A stretch of DNA of 10,945 nucleotides from JBMZCV01 sp049613665 (lineage in GTDB: Bacteria; Bacteroidota; Bacteroidia; Chitinophagales; UBA2359). The stretch spans positions 1 through 10,945 of the forward strand of contig JBMZCV010000167.1 in NCBI GenBank assembly GCA_049613665.1. Direction: 5' to 3'. Positions 1 to 6,309 of the stretch are shown one piece after another. The notes beneath the pieces are model-generated. The model was not told the DNA's origin. It did no database searches and saw nothing but the letters and a program-made list of their open reading frames with translations. A program made the position numbers and the translations under genes. The stretch's first letter is position 1; the number at the start of each line of letters is the position of its first letter.

Positions 1-21
1 GATATAATTTCTTCCTTATGT

Positions 22-29
22 TATCTTTG
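22..29 (+). promoter_or_regulatory. TATCTTTG, Bacteroidota -7 box match (orphan)
   Basis: This is an exact match to TAnnTTTG on the plus strand. It would drive transcription rightwards, antisense to the rhodanese gene, and no plus-strand gene follows. The upstream -33 region is cut by the window edge, so spacing cannot be judged. It could be a chance match. Confidence 0.25.
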
Positions 30-37
30 CACCACCC

Positions 38-54
38 AAATTGTCAAAGAACCA
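38..54 (-). promoter_or_regulatory. boxA-like antitermination motif at window edge
   Basis: Read on the minus strand the sequence is TGGTTCTTTGACAATTT. This closely resembles the boxA antitermination element of rRNA leaders (E. coli TGCTCTTTAACAATTT, B. subtilis TGTTCTTTGA). It lies about 25 bp past the stop codon of the rhodanese gene and points out of the left edge, so any rRNA operon it serves would be outside the window. No good promoter for such an operon is visible between the stop codon and the motif, which weakens the case. Resemblance is seen; function is inferred. Confidence 0.35.
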
Positions 55-76
55 ATTTTTCCTAAAAAATACTGCA

Positions 77-616
77 TCAATACCATTTTTCGCCTTTTTC
101 TAGCCAAATACTCCATTCCTTGTTATAGGTATGAATTTTCTGTGTTTCCTCCTCCATTTCTTTCTCATTTTTCTTATGATATACTTTTTGTCCAGCATTT
201 GACCATTCAAAAATGCCGCCATACAAATTTGCGACATCGGCATAACCTTCGGCAAGTAGCTTTTCGCTTACTTTTTCGCTCCGATAACCCACCGAACAAT
301 AAACAATTATCTTGGCATCTTTTGGCAAATTTTGCAGGCGTTTTATACTAAAATCGTCATAGCCTACCCAAATTGCATCTTTCAAATGACTGATTTCATA
401 CTCCTTTTGTGCTCTTGCATCTAAAAAAACATAGTTTTGTTTTTTGTTTTCCAAAATTTCAACAACCGTAATTTCCTCAACGCTATGTCCTAATAATTCA
501 ATTAACATTTGACCAAACTGTTCATTTTTTACATTTTGAGGCCATATTTTTTGAGAAAAACCAAAAAGAAGGAACAAAATTAAAATTTTTATGGTTATTC
601 GTTTAAAGTACATCAT
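77..616 (-). CDS. Secreted/periplasmic rhodanese-like domain protein
   Basis: This is a single-domain rhodanese of about 179 aa. Rhodanese domains carry sulfur as a persulfide on a loop cysteine. Here the loop reads CSVGYRSE with the cysteine at about residue 107, and an upstream YVFLDARAQKEYEISHL segment (residues about 62-78) and a C-terminal LYGGIFEWSNAG segment are both typical of the fold. The N-terminus has basic residues, then the hydrophobic run ILILFLLFGF, then polar sequence, which suggests a signal peptide or anchor and activity outside the cytoplasm. I chose the ATG at 616 (a second ATG follows at 613) because the upstream extension begins with TTG and puts extra polar residues before the signal. 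The C-terminal tail is rich in Lys and Glu. The gene is divergent from gltX and its physiological substrate cannot be read from sequence. Confidence 0.85.
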   Translation of the reverse strand: MMYFKRITIKILILFLLFGFSQKIWPQNVKNEQFGQMLIELLGHSVEEITVVEILENKKQNYVFLDARAQKEYEISHLKDAIWVGYDDFSIKRLQNLPKDAKIIVYCSVGYRSEKVSEKLLAEGYADVANLYGGIFEWSNAGQKVYHKKNEKEMEEETQKIHTYNKEWSIWLEKGEKWY

Positions 617-761
617 TGGTAAAATTTTAGTTTTGCAAAACAAAGCTTTTTGAATTTTAAGTTTTTAAAGAAAAATATAAAACTTATATTTCTTAAACGC
701 TAAGAAATGTTCTTTGGTTTAAAATAGGGAATTATCGGAATTTAATTTGCAAAAAAATCCT

Positions 762-769
762 TATCTTTG
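762..769 (+). promoter_or_regulatory. gltX promoter -7 box (TATCTTTG)
   Basis: This is an exact TAnnTTTG match about 94 bp upstream of the gltX ATG at 863. A TTTG lies at 746-749 but only 12 bp away, short of the usual 17-23 bp, so the -33 element is unclear. If this box is used, transcription starts near 775. That makes the in-frame upstream extension from the TTG at 767 untranslated leader and supports the ATG at 863. Confidence 0.55.
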
Positions 770-788
770 CTTTTCTTTGTTTCAAAAA

Positions 789-820
789 ACATTGCGAAAA
801 AGACACATAGCAATGTGTCT
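789..820 (+). promoter_or_regulatory. gltX leader with two competing hairpins
   Basis: AGACACAT (801-808) and ATGTGTCT (813-820) form a perfect 8-bp stem with an AGCA loop. ACATTGC (789-795) and GCAATGT (810-816) form a perfect 7-bp stem with a 14-nt loop. The two stems share bases 813-816 and so exclude each other. No U-run follows either, so this is not an obvious terminator. It could be an RNA switch, a stability element or a DNA operator. The pairing is seen; the role is inferred. Confidence 0.4.
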
Positions 821-862
821 CTGCTTGAAAAAATTGTTAAAGAATTTATTATATACAAAAAA

Positions 863-2401
863 ATGAGTACAACAGTAAGAACACGATATGCACCTAGTCC
901 GACAGGATTTCAACATATTGGCGGCATCAGAACAGCTTTATTTTGCTATTTGTTTACCAAAAAAATGGGTGGCAAAATGGTTTTGCGAATAGAAGACACC
1001 GACAGAACTCGCTATGTCGAAGGAGCAGAACAATACATTATTGATGCTTTAAATTGGTGTGGAATGGAAGTAGATGAAGGCGTACATTTGGGTGGCGACT
1101 ATGGCCCATATCGTCAGTCAGACAGAAAAGCTTTGTATCAAGAAAATGTACAAAAATTGCTCGACAATGGGCAAGCTTATTATGCTTTCGATACGCCAGA
1201 AGAGTTACAGGCTTTGCGTGAAGAATTGGAAAAAAGCAAAGCGGCTTCTCGTCAATATGGCGTTTCGACTCGTATGCGTATGAAAAATTCTTTGACACTA
1301 TCAGAAGCAGAAACGAAAGCCTTGCTAGATGCTGGTACTCCTTATGTTGTGCGTATCAGAATACCAGAAGATGAAATTGTGACGATACACGATGTAGTGC
1401 ATGGTGTGGTGCAAGTAGAGAGCAATTTGTTGGACGATAAAATTTTGATGAAAGGCGATGGAATGCCTACTTATCATCTTGCCAATGTGGTTGATGACCA
1501 TTATATGCAAATTACGCATGTGATTCGTGGCGATGAGTGGTTGCCTTCTACACCTCTGCACGCTGTGTTATACAAAGCTTTTGGTTGGCAAGATACGATG
1601 CCAAAGTTTGCACATTTGCCTTTGATTTTGAAGCCGACTGGCAAAGGAAAATTGAGCAAAAGGGCGGCTGATAAACTTGGTTTTTCGGTTTTTCCACTCG
1701 CTTGGCAGCACCCAACAAAAGACGAAAGCTCGTCTGGTTTTGCGGAAGATGGCTTTTTGCCAGAAGCATTTATCAATGTATTAGCGTTTTTGGGCTGGAA
1801 TCCTGGCAATGAGCAAGAGATTTTTTCTATGCAAGAATTGATAGAAAATTTTTCGCTAGATAGAATCCAAAAAGCTGGTGCAAAATTTAATTTTGATAAA
1901 GCAAAATGGTTCAACGAACAGCATTTACGTTCAAAAAGCGATGCAGAATTGATGAATTTGGTACAAGAAGTTGCACCAGAAGCGTATGCTAATGTTGATA
2001 CCGAATTATTGCAAAAAGCAGTTGTTATGATGAGAGACCGCATGACATTTGCTAAAGATTTTTGGGAAAATGCCATTTATTTTTTCGAAAAGCCAGCCGC
2101 TTATGATGCAAAAGTAGTGCGTAAGAAATGGAAAGAAGAACGCAAGCCTTCGTTTGTGATGTTGCGAAATAGGCTAGAAGCATTGGAAGATTTTAGTGCT
2201 GCGGAAATCGAAAAAACGGTAAAAGATTTTATTCACGAAACAAAATTGGGTTTTGGAAATGTCTTGCAAGTTTTTCGTGTGATGTTGGCAGGAACTATGG
2301 CTGGGCCAGATATTTTTCAGATGGCAGATATTTTGGGACAAGCCGAAGTAGTGGATAGAATGGATGTGGCAGCCCAAAAAATGGACGAGATGAAATCTTA
2401 A
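863..2401 (+). CDS. gltX: Glutamyl-tRNA synthetase
   Basis: This 512-aa class I aminoacyl-tRNA synthetase ligates glutamate to tRNA-Glu in the cytoplasm. The N-terminal PSPTGFQHIGG (residues 11-21) carries the HIGH-type ATP-binding signature. IEDTDR and a DGMPTYHLANVVDDH segment (about 199-213) are family hallmarks, and KLSKR (263-267) is the KMSKS-type loop. An insertion after that loop (about 275-298, FSVFPLAWQHPTK...) is, from memory, usual in Bacteroidota GltX. The cysteines that bind zinc in E. coli GluRS are absent, replaced by an AYYAFDTPEEL region. The rest is the helical anticodon-binding part, and overall length is normal. I chose ATG 863 because conserved sequence starts right after it and the likely promoter box overlaps the longer TTG start at 767. 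The gene is monocistronic, with a terminator at 2526-2560. Confidence 0.97.
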   Translation: MSTTVRTRYAPSPTGFQHIGGIRTALFCYLFTKKMGGKMVLRIEDTDRTRYVEGAEQYIIDALNWCGMEVDEGVHLGGDYGPYRQSDRKALYQENVQKLLDNGQAYYAFDTPEELQALREELEKSKAASRQYGVSTRMRMKNSLTLSEAETKALLDAGTPYVVRIRIPEDEIVTIHDVVHGVVQVESNLLDDKILMKGDGMPTYHLANVVDDHYMQITHVIRGDEWLPSTPLHAVLYKAFGWQDTMPKFAHLPLILKPTGKGKLSKRAADKLGFSVFPLAWQHPTKDESSSGFAEDGFLPEAFINVLAFLGWNPGNEQEIFSMQELIENFSLDRIQKAGAKFNFDKAKWFNEQHLRSKSDAELMNLVQEVAPEAYANVDTELLQKAVVMMRDRMTFAKDFWENAIYFFEKPAAYDAKVVRKKWKEERKPSFVMLRNRLEALEDFSAAEIEKTVKDFIHETKLGFGNVLQVFRVMLAGTMAGPDIFQMADILGQAEVVDRMDVAAQKMDEMKS

Positions 2402-2405
2402 ATAT

Positions 2406-2505
2406 CAAGTGCTATTTAATAAAACATTCGTTTAGTTGCAAACGCATTGACAATCAAGATGTTATCTTGTTCTGAAATGCCCAAAAACTCCTGAACGACT
2501 ACTTA
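2406..2505 (+). repeat. Dispersed structured repeat, copy R1
   Basis: This is a copy of an approximately 100-bp intergenic repeat seen six times in the window. It holds the left-end block CTATTTAATAAAA, shared exactly with R2 and R6, and the right-end block ACTACTTA, shared exactly with R5 and R6. The central hairpin (arms 2438-2450 and 2454-2466, loop CAA) is decayed in its lower part. An outer pairing of TCGTTTAG with CTGAACGA, including one G-U, encloses it. It lies between the gltX stop and its terminator, so it would be part of the gltX 3' UTR. Confidence 0.7.
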
Positions 2506-2525
2506 ATAGGTAGCATAAAAATAGC

Positions 2526-2560
2526 GAAATAGCATACAAAGCGTATGCTATTTCTTTTTC
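2526..2560 (+). terminator. gltX intrinsic terminator, possibly bidirectional
   Basis: A perfect 12-bp stem, GAAATAGCATAC (2526-2537) with GTATGCTATTTC (2543-2554), has a 5-nt loop and is followed by TTTTTC on the plus strand. On the minus strand the stem is followed by GCTATTTTTATG, a weaker T-run, so it may also end transcription of the convergent gene whose stop lies 15 bp away. Confidence 0.85.
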
Positions 2561-2574
2561 ATAAAGTATTCTTT

Positions 2575-3426
2575 CTACTTAATTAATATTTTCTGACTCG
2601 TTTCAAAGCCATTTTCGCCCACGATTTGCAATACATACATACCTGTATTTTCATACAAATTTCTATTTATTTGATACGTTTGAGTTTGATTTCCAACAGT
2701 TTGCATACTTTCAAATACTTTTTCTACCAAACGACCGCTAGTATCATAAATATTTGCTGTTACACGCTGTTGCTCATTCAAAGTATAGCTAATTGTCATA
2801 TCTTCATTTATCGGATTAGGATAAACATTCACTAAACTAACTTTATTTTCAGTAGTTTCAATGCTGCTTGGCATCAAAGTGATAGAACGATTTGCAGCAT
2901 ATACATTGTCGCCACTACTATTAGCATTGTTGTTTCCAGCTACGCCTGCTGCATAAAATGTGATAGCTTCTGGTGCTACATCTGGAGCAGTCCACGAAAA
3001 AGTAAAAGTTCCATTGCTATTTGCCATATCGTGATGCACAAAAGTGCGTCCTACTGGGTCGGTGCTAATGCCTACATTTGCAGCATTTTCCATAAAAGAG
3101 CCAACAGGGTTTCCGTCGGTATCTCGGCATTCCAATTCAAAACCAAAAACTGTTTTGGTAGCATCTTCCAAATTTACTGTAATGTTGTAAGTTTGGCTTG
3201 GTAAATATTGGTTCACTCCATTATTAAAAATAATATTGAAGCTGCCGCCGCCCATATTTAATACACCTCCTGAGTGACATTGCGTACAAATAGTAGTGCC
3301 AGTAAGACCTTCAGCACCCGTTTTTCCGAGCGGTGGTGTAGCACTAAAAGTGTAAACATTGTTATAATTAAAGGTTACAATAGAGCAACATACAAGTATA
3401 GCGATAAGTGTGGATAATTTTTTCAT
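2575..3426 (-). CDS. Reeler-like (choice-of-anchor V) protein with T9SS C-terminal sorting domain
   Basis: This is a 283-aa secreted protein. An N-terminal signal peptide (KK followed by LSTLIAILVCCSIV) leads into a Reeler-like domain at about residues 30-185. Its start carries ICTQCHSGG (C47, C50, H51), and near its end is FYAAGVAGNNNANSSGD, a pattern I associate with the choice-of-anchor V family. Residues about 197-283 are a T9SS type A sorting domain: VYPNPINEDMTISY, then NIYDTSGRLVEKVF, GMYVLQI and a terminal KILIK. This domain targets cargo through the outer membrane, where it is normally cleaved and the cargo attached or released. CxxCH is the c-type haem attachment motif, but haem binding here is only a possibility because the motif is conserved within this domain family. 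The gene is convergent with gltX. Function is unknown beyond being cell-surface or secreted. Confidence 0.85.
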   Translation of the reverse strand: MKKLSTLIAILVCCSIVTFNYNNVYTFSATPPLGKTGAEGLTGTTICTQCHSGGVLNMGGGSFNIIFNNGVNQYLPSQTYNITVNLEDATKTVFGFELECRDTDGNPVGSFMENAANVGISTDPVGRTFVHHDMANSNGTFTFSWTAPDVAPEAITFYAAGVAGNNNANSSGDNVYAANRSITLMPSSIETTENKVSLVNVYPNPINEDMTISYTLNEQQRVTANIYDTSGRLVEKVFESMQTVGNQTQTYQINRNLYENTGMYVLQIVGENGFETSQKILIK

Positions 3427-3496
3427 TATTTTTTATTGTTTTTTAGCAACTGTTTAGATATAGGCATTTTTTCAACCCAAATCGCCATAACATAAA

Positions 3497-3578
3497 TAGC
3501 TACGTTTTTTATAATTGTTCTTTTGTATTAGCAATTTTGGTTATCAACTTCTTGATAATATAGTCACGTTTTTTGTAA
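3497..3578. promoter_or_regulatory. Direct repeats flanking a palindrome upstream of the Reeler-like gene
   Basis: TAGCTACGTTTTTTATAA (3497-3514) and TAGTCACGTTTTTTGTAA (3561-3578) are near-identical direct repeats 64 bp apart. Between them is a perfect palindromic stem, TTATCAA/TTGATAA (3541-3547 and 3552-3558, loop CTTC). The set lies 70-150 bp upstream of the start of the minus-strand gene, where operators would be expected. The repeats are seen; binding by a regulator is a guess. Confidence 0.3.
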
Positions 3579-3686
3579 CTTTTTTTAGAAGAGTATATTG
3601 TTTTTGTTTTATTTAGACGAAAGAACTTAAATAAAGTTTCATTTTAGTGACAATTATTTATTAACTTCCATATATTTGTTTTTTGC

Positions 3687-5120
3687 TTATAACTTGTTTT
3701 TTTTATTTATTAGCTCTTCTGTTTTTTCAAATAGCCATTGTCGCTCACCGATATTTGGCATTTTTTGAAGGTCTTTTTTCAAGTTATCTAAAGGTCTATT
3801 TCCGCCAAATCTGATACGCAACAAACGATTGAGAAGGTTAATAAAATTTTGGCACGATTCGATATTATAATTCGACATCACTTTATCACGCCTTATATAT
3901 TGTCGCAAGGCATCTAGTGCTGATTTGAGCGGCTCATAGTCGGCCTCCTCATAATAGGTTTTGATATGCAAAATTTTGTAATTGATATAAAAGTATGGGT
4001 CAATCAATTCTACGGTCATCAAATGTTGTCCTGCTTTTTTATAGTCTTTCAGATGAAAATACAACAATGCAATGCAATAGTTATAGACATCGGCTCGATA
4101 TTTTGGGTGTACTTTTAAGCGATACTCCTCAATAAACCATTTTGCCCATTCATATTCTTTAAGTTTTAGGGCTGCCATACCAATATTTTTATAGTTGTAT
4201 GGCTGAATATATTTGTCAACCATCAGTATATTGTCGTTCAACATAGCTTTATACAACTTAAATATTTCTTTTAGGTATATGCCTTTTCCATTTTTAATTT
4301 TTTTGGTACAATAATTTGCCAGAGCCGTATAAATATGTCTAATTTCATCACCAGCCAGAATGTCTCCATAAGATTCTAGCAAGTTTTTCAGAATTTCAAA
4401 ATGTTTTTCATCGTCTTCCTTGAGTAACATACACAAATGATAATACATTTTGATAAAAGGCACTTCTTGCAAATCGGAATGAGCAACTACATCTAGTACC
4501 TCTTCCATTAAAGTCAGCTCATAATTGACACGCACAATGTTTTGTAAGTTAATAATGGCAGTCATATATCGCAATTTTGTCGCTATATAATAAACATCTA
4601 AATCATTAATAACTTTTTGAATACCAGACTTTGCAGGGCGACTATTTTCGTACATGAGTTGCTGAAAATCCAAATTAGACAACTCAAAAACATGATGAAA
4701 ATATTCCGTATCTTGTGCAGGCTTTTTATCTAAACTTTTTGTGATACTATGTATTTTTTTATGAAATAGGTTATTCAGCTTTCTATTCATAAACGATTTG
4801 AGCAACAATTCATTTTTCAATTTATTGTTTTGCTCTAGTTCCAGAAAAATAAAAAAGTCTTCCATTATTTTGCTCATTTGCGACATTAAGGCACGAAGCG
4901 ATGAATCCTCTTTTTTCTTTTTTGGAAATAATTTTTTAAATACTAACTCTTTATTCAAATTTTCGCTGTTGCAACTTGGGTGTTCTTTTTTTATAATTTC
5001 ATAGAGTTTAATAATATTGTCAGTTTTATTAAAAATAGGTGACTTTAAATAAAGTCCTAATTTTGTTAATTCTTTATTTGACAATTTTTCGAACATAGCT
5101 ATCAATTTGCTATTGTGCAT
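3687..5120 (-). CDS. Uncharacterised Bacteroidota helical protein (TPR-like)
   Basis: This 477-aa protein has no signal peptide or membrane segment and is presumably cytoplasmic. It is rich in Lys, Leu and Tyr. The N-terminal segment FEKLSNKELTKLGLYLKSP (from residue 10), followed by IFNKTDNIIKLY, resembles the start of a family of hypothetical proteins I know from Bacteroidota, which open with a KEL...L..F..SP(F/Y)FN pattern. The rest is predicted by eye to be helical. Residues about 320-410 look like degenerate TPR-type helical pairs (for example KEYEWAKWFIEEY and LKDYKKAGQHLMTVELIDP). No catalytic motif is visible. I used the ATG at 5120; a second in-frame ATG at 5096, just before FEKLS, is also possible. 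The gene lies 260 bp upstream of the Reeler-like gene on the same strand, which may or may not be functional linkage. I cannot assign a function. Confidence 0.8.
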   Translation of the reverse strand: MHNSKLIAMFEKLSNKELTKLGLYLKSPIFNKTDNIIKLYEIIKKEHPSCNSENLNKELVFKKLFPKKKKEDSSLRALMSQMSKIMEDFFIFLELEQNNKLKNELLLKSFMNRKLNNLFHKKIHSITKSLDKKPAQDTEYFHHVFELSNLDFQQLMYENSRPAKSGIQKVINDLDVYYIATKLRYMTAIINLQNIVRVNYELTLMEEVLDVVAHSDLQEVPFIKMYYHLCMLLKEDDEKHFEILKNLLESYGDILAGDEIRHIYTALANYCTKKIKNGKGIYLKEIFKLYKAMLNDNILMVDKYIQPYNYKNIGMAALKLKEYEWAKWFIEEYRLKVHPKYRADVYNYCIALLYFHLKDYKKAGQHLMTVELIDPYFYINYKILHIKTYYEEADYEPLKSALDALRQYIRRDKVMSNYNIESCQNFINLLNRLLRIRFGGNRPLDNLKKDLQKMPNIGERQWLFEKTEELINKKNKL

Positions 5121-5245
5121 AATATTAGATGGAGTCTTTTAAAAGGTAAAATAAAAAAATATTTACTTTATTTATAACTGTTCAACACATACAATTTTGA
5201 CTAAAAAAAACGTCTTTTATCTCAAAAGCTTATTGCTGAATAGTT

Positions 5246-5343
5246 AAGTGCCAAGTACTATTTAATAAAAGGACGATTCGTTGCTAACGTATTGAAAATC
5301 AGTATGTTAGCTTCAACAAAATAATGAAAAACTGCCTTATAAA
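5246..5343 (+). repeat. Dispersed structured repeat, copy R2
   Basis: This copy has the best-preserved central hairpin. Arms 5283-5295 and 5299-5311 pair over all 13 positions with two G-U pairs, around an AAA loop. A small hairpin opens the copy: AGTGC, CAA loop, GTACT (5247-5259, one G-U). The left block CTATTTAATAAAA is intact. The right end appears shortened, lacking ACTACTTA. Confidence 0.75.
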
Positions 5344-5534
5344 GTAAATTTATTAGAGTTAAAAAAAAATCAAAATAACAAATAAGTAATAATACATTTT
5401 TCTAATCAAAGAAACAAATATATCATTACTATCAGACCTTATTCACAAAATTTTAAGTAAAAAAAGTATAAGGTCTATTTTTTTAAATTTAAAGCAATTT
5501 AGTTTATAGTATAATAAAACAAATACTTGGTAAC

Positions 5535-5637
5535 AAGTGCTAAACTAAACCTCAAGCATTATTTAACAAAAGAGTTGCTTGCATTACTAGCACACTTAAA
5601 AATTAGGATATTAACCTCTATAATTCGTAAAATAGGC
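5535..5637 (+). repeat. Dispersed structured repeat, degenerate copy R3
   Basis: AAGTGC opens the copy, followed by CAAGCATTATTTAACAAAAG, which corresponds to the left block of R2 and R6 with several changes. A section at about 5582-5620 lines up with the hairpin region of R2, but the arms no longer pair well. It appears to be an old, decayed copy. Confidence 0.45.
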
Positions 5638-5660
5638 TTCGATATTTATCGAAGTTTTCT
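5637..5660 (+). terminator. Palindrome CTTCGATA/TATCGAAG followed by a short T-run
   Basis: A perfect 8-bp inverted repeat (5637-5644 and 5647-5654) with almost no spacer is followed by TTTTCT. It could act as a weak plus-strand terminator or as a protein-binding palindrome. No gene ends just upstream, so what it would terminate is unclear. Confidence 0.25.
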
Positions 5661-6002
5661 AAATTATTTAGTCAAGCGTAAGTTTTTCATAAAAATAACA
5701 TTTTTTTTCTACTTTTGCAGAAAAGATAATCTAAAAGCGTGACTAACATTGTCTTTTTTAAGTCAAAACAGCAAAGTTTTATTAAAAAAAACATATAAAT
5801 CTTAATTGCAATCTATTATACAACAACTACATAAAATTTTAATATATACATTTATTTAAAAATAAAAATTATTGCTCTAAGTTTAAAATTTAAAATAATT
5901 CCATTATTTTTAGTATCTTTGGTTAATCTGGCTTAATCTCAAACTACAATTTATATGGTCTAGCTATTTCAAATCAAAAATAGTTGTTATAAAATTTACT
6001 TA

Positions 6003-6010
6003 TATTTTTG
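6003..6010 (+). promoter_or_regulatory. Orphan -7 box TATTTTTG
   Basis: This is an exact TAnnTTTG match with a TTG at 5984-5986, 16 bp upstream, slightly short of the usual spacing. Transcription would start near 6017 and run through R4, R5 and R6 toward the 880-aa gene over 500 bp away. It may be a long-leader promoter, a promoter for a non-coding RNA, or chance in AT-rich DNA. Confidence 0.25.
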
Positions 6011-6030
6011 CAACAATTGGAGATTACTAT

Positions 6031-6112
6031 CAAATATGTTTTAATATATATTCTAATTTGTGCTAACACATTGAAAATCAAGATGTTAGTTTCCAAAATG
6101 CAGCAATTTTTA
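6031..6112 (+). repeat. Dispersed structured repeat, copy R4
   Basis: The central hairpin is clear: arms 6062-6074 and 6078-6090, AAA loop, 11 of 13 positions paired with one G-U and two mismatches. The left half is diverged (TTTTAATATATATTCTAATT in place of the usual block). The right flank is recognisable only as TTTCCAAAATGCAGCAA. Confidence 0.65.
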
Positions 6113-6156
6113 TTTGCAAAACTTAGCTAATCATTCGTGTTTCGCTAAAAAATCAA

Positions 6157-6258
6157 TAAGTCCTCAAACAAAAACGTTATCTATTAAAGCTAATACTTTG
6201 ACTTTCAATGTGTTAGCTTTTTCTTACATGCCAAAAAAATTCTGAGTAACTACTTATA
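6157..6258 (+). repeat. Dispersed structured repeat, copy R5 with inverted hairpin head
   Basis: The hairpin arms 6189-6201 and 6205-6217 pair around a CTT loop and extend three more A-T pairs outward. The right flank, with ATGCC, an A-run, CTGA and ACTACTTA, matches R1 in plus orientation. The hairpin itself matches R4 better when read on the minus strand (about 25 of 29 positions against 22), as if the head had flipped. The left flank is diverged. Confidence 0.65.
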
Positions 6259-6309
6259 TAAAATATTTAATAGACCATTTTAATCAAAACATCCTCTAAA
6301 GAATATTAT

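Noticed and set aside
671..694. AT-rich hairpin AATATAA/TTATATT between the rhodanese gene and gltX
   Set aside because: It is a short A/T-only stem of the kind expected by chance in this composition, and it has no T-run suited to either flanking gene.
767..862. Longer gltX start at TTG 767
   Set aside because: The extension has no resemblance to GluRS, starts at a rare codon inside the likely -7 promoter box, and contains the leader hairpins. The conserved N-terminus begins right at ATG 863.
1501..2076. 191-codon minus-strand open frame inside gltX
   Set aside because: It is fully antisense to the conserved gltX coding sequence, Ser/Cys-rich with no domain pattern, and is explained by the codon use of gltX.
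5527..5742. 71-codon plus-strand open frame in the long gap
   Set aside because: It runs through the decayed repeat R3 and the 5637-5654 palindrome. The product is a low-complexity Lys/Phe/Ile/Leu sequence ending in a Phe run encoded by poly-T, and no family pattern is visible.
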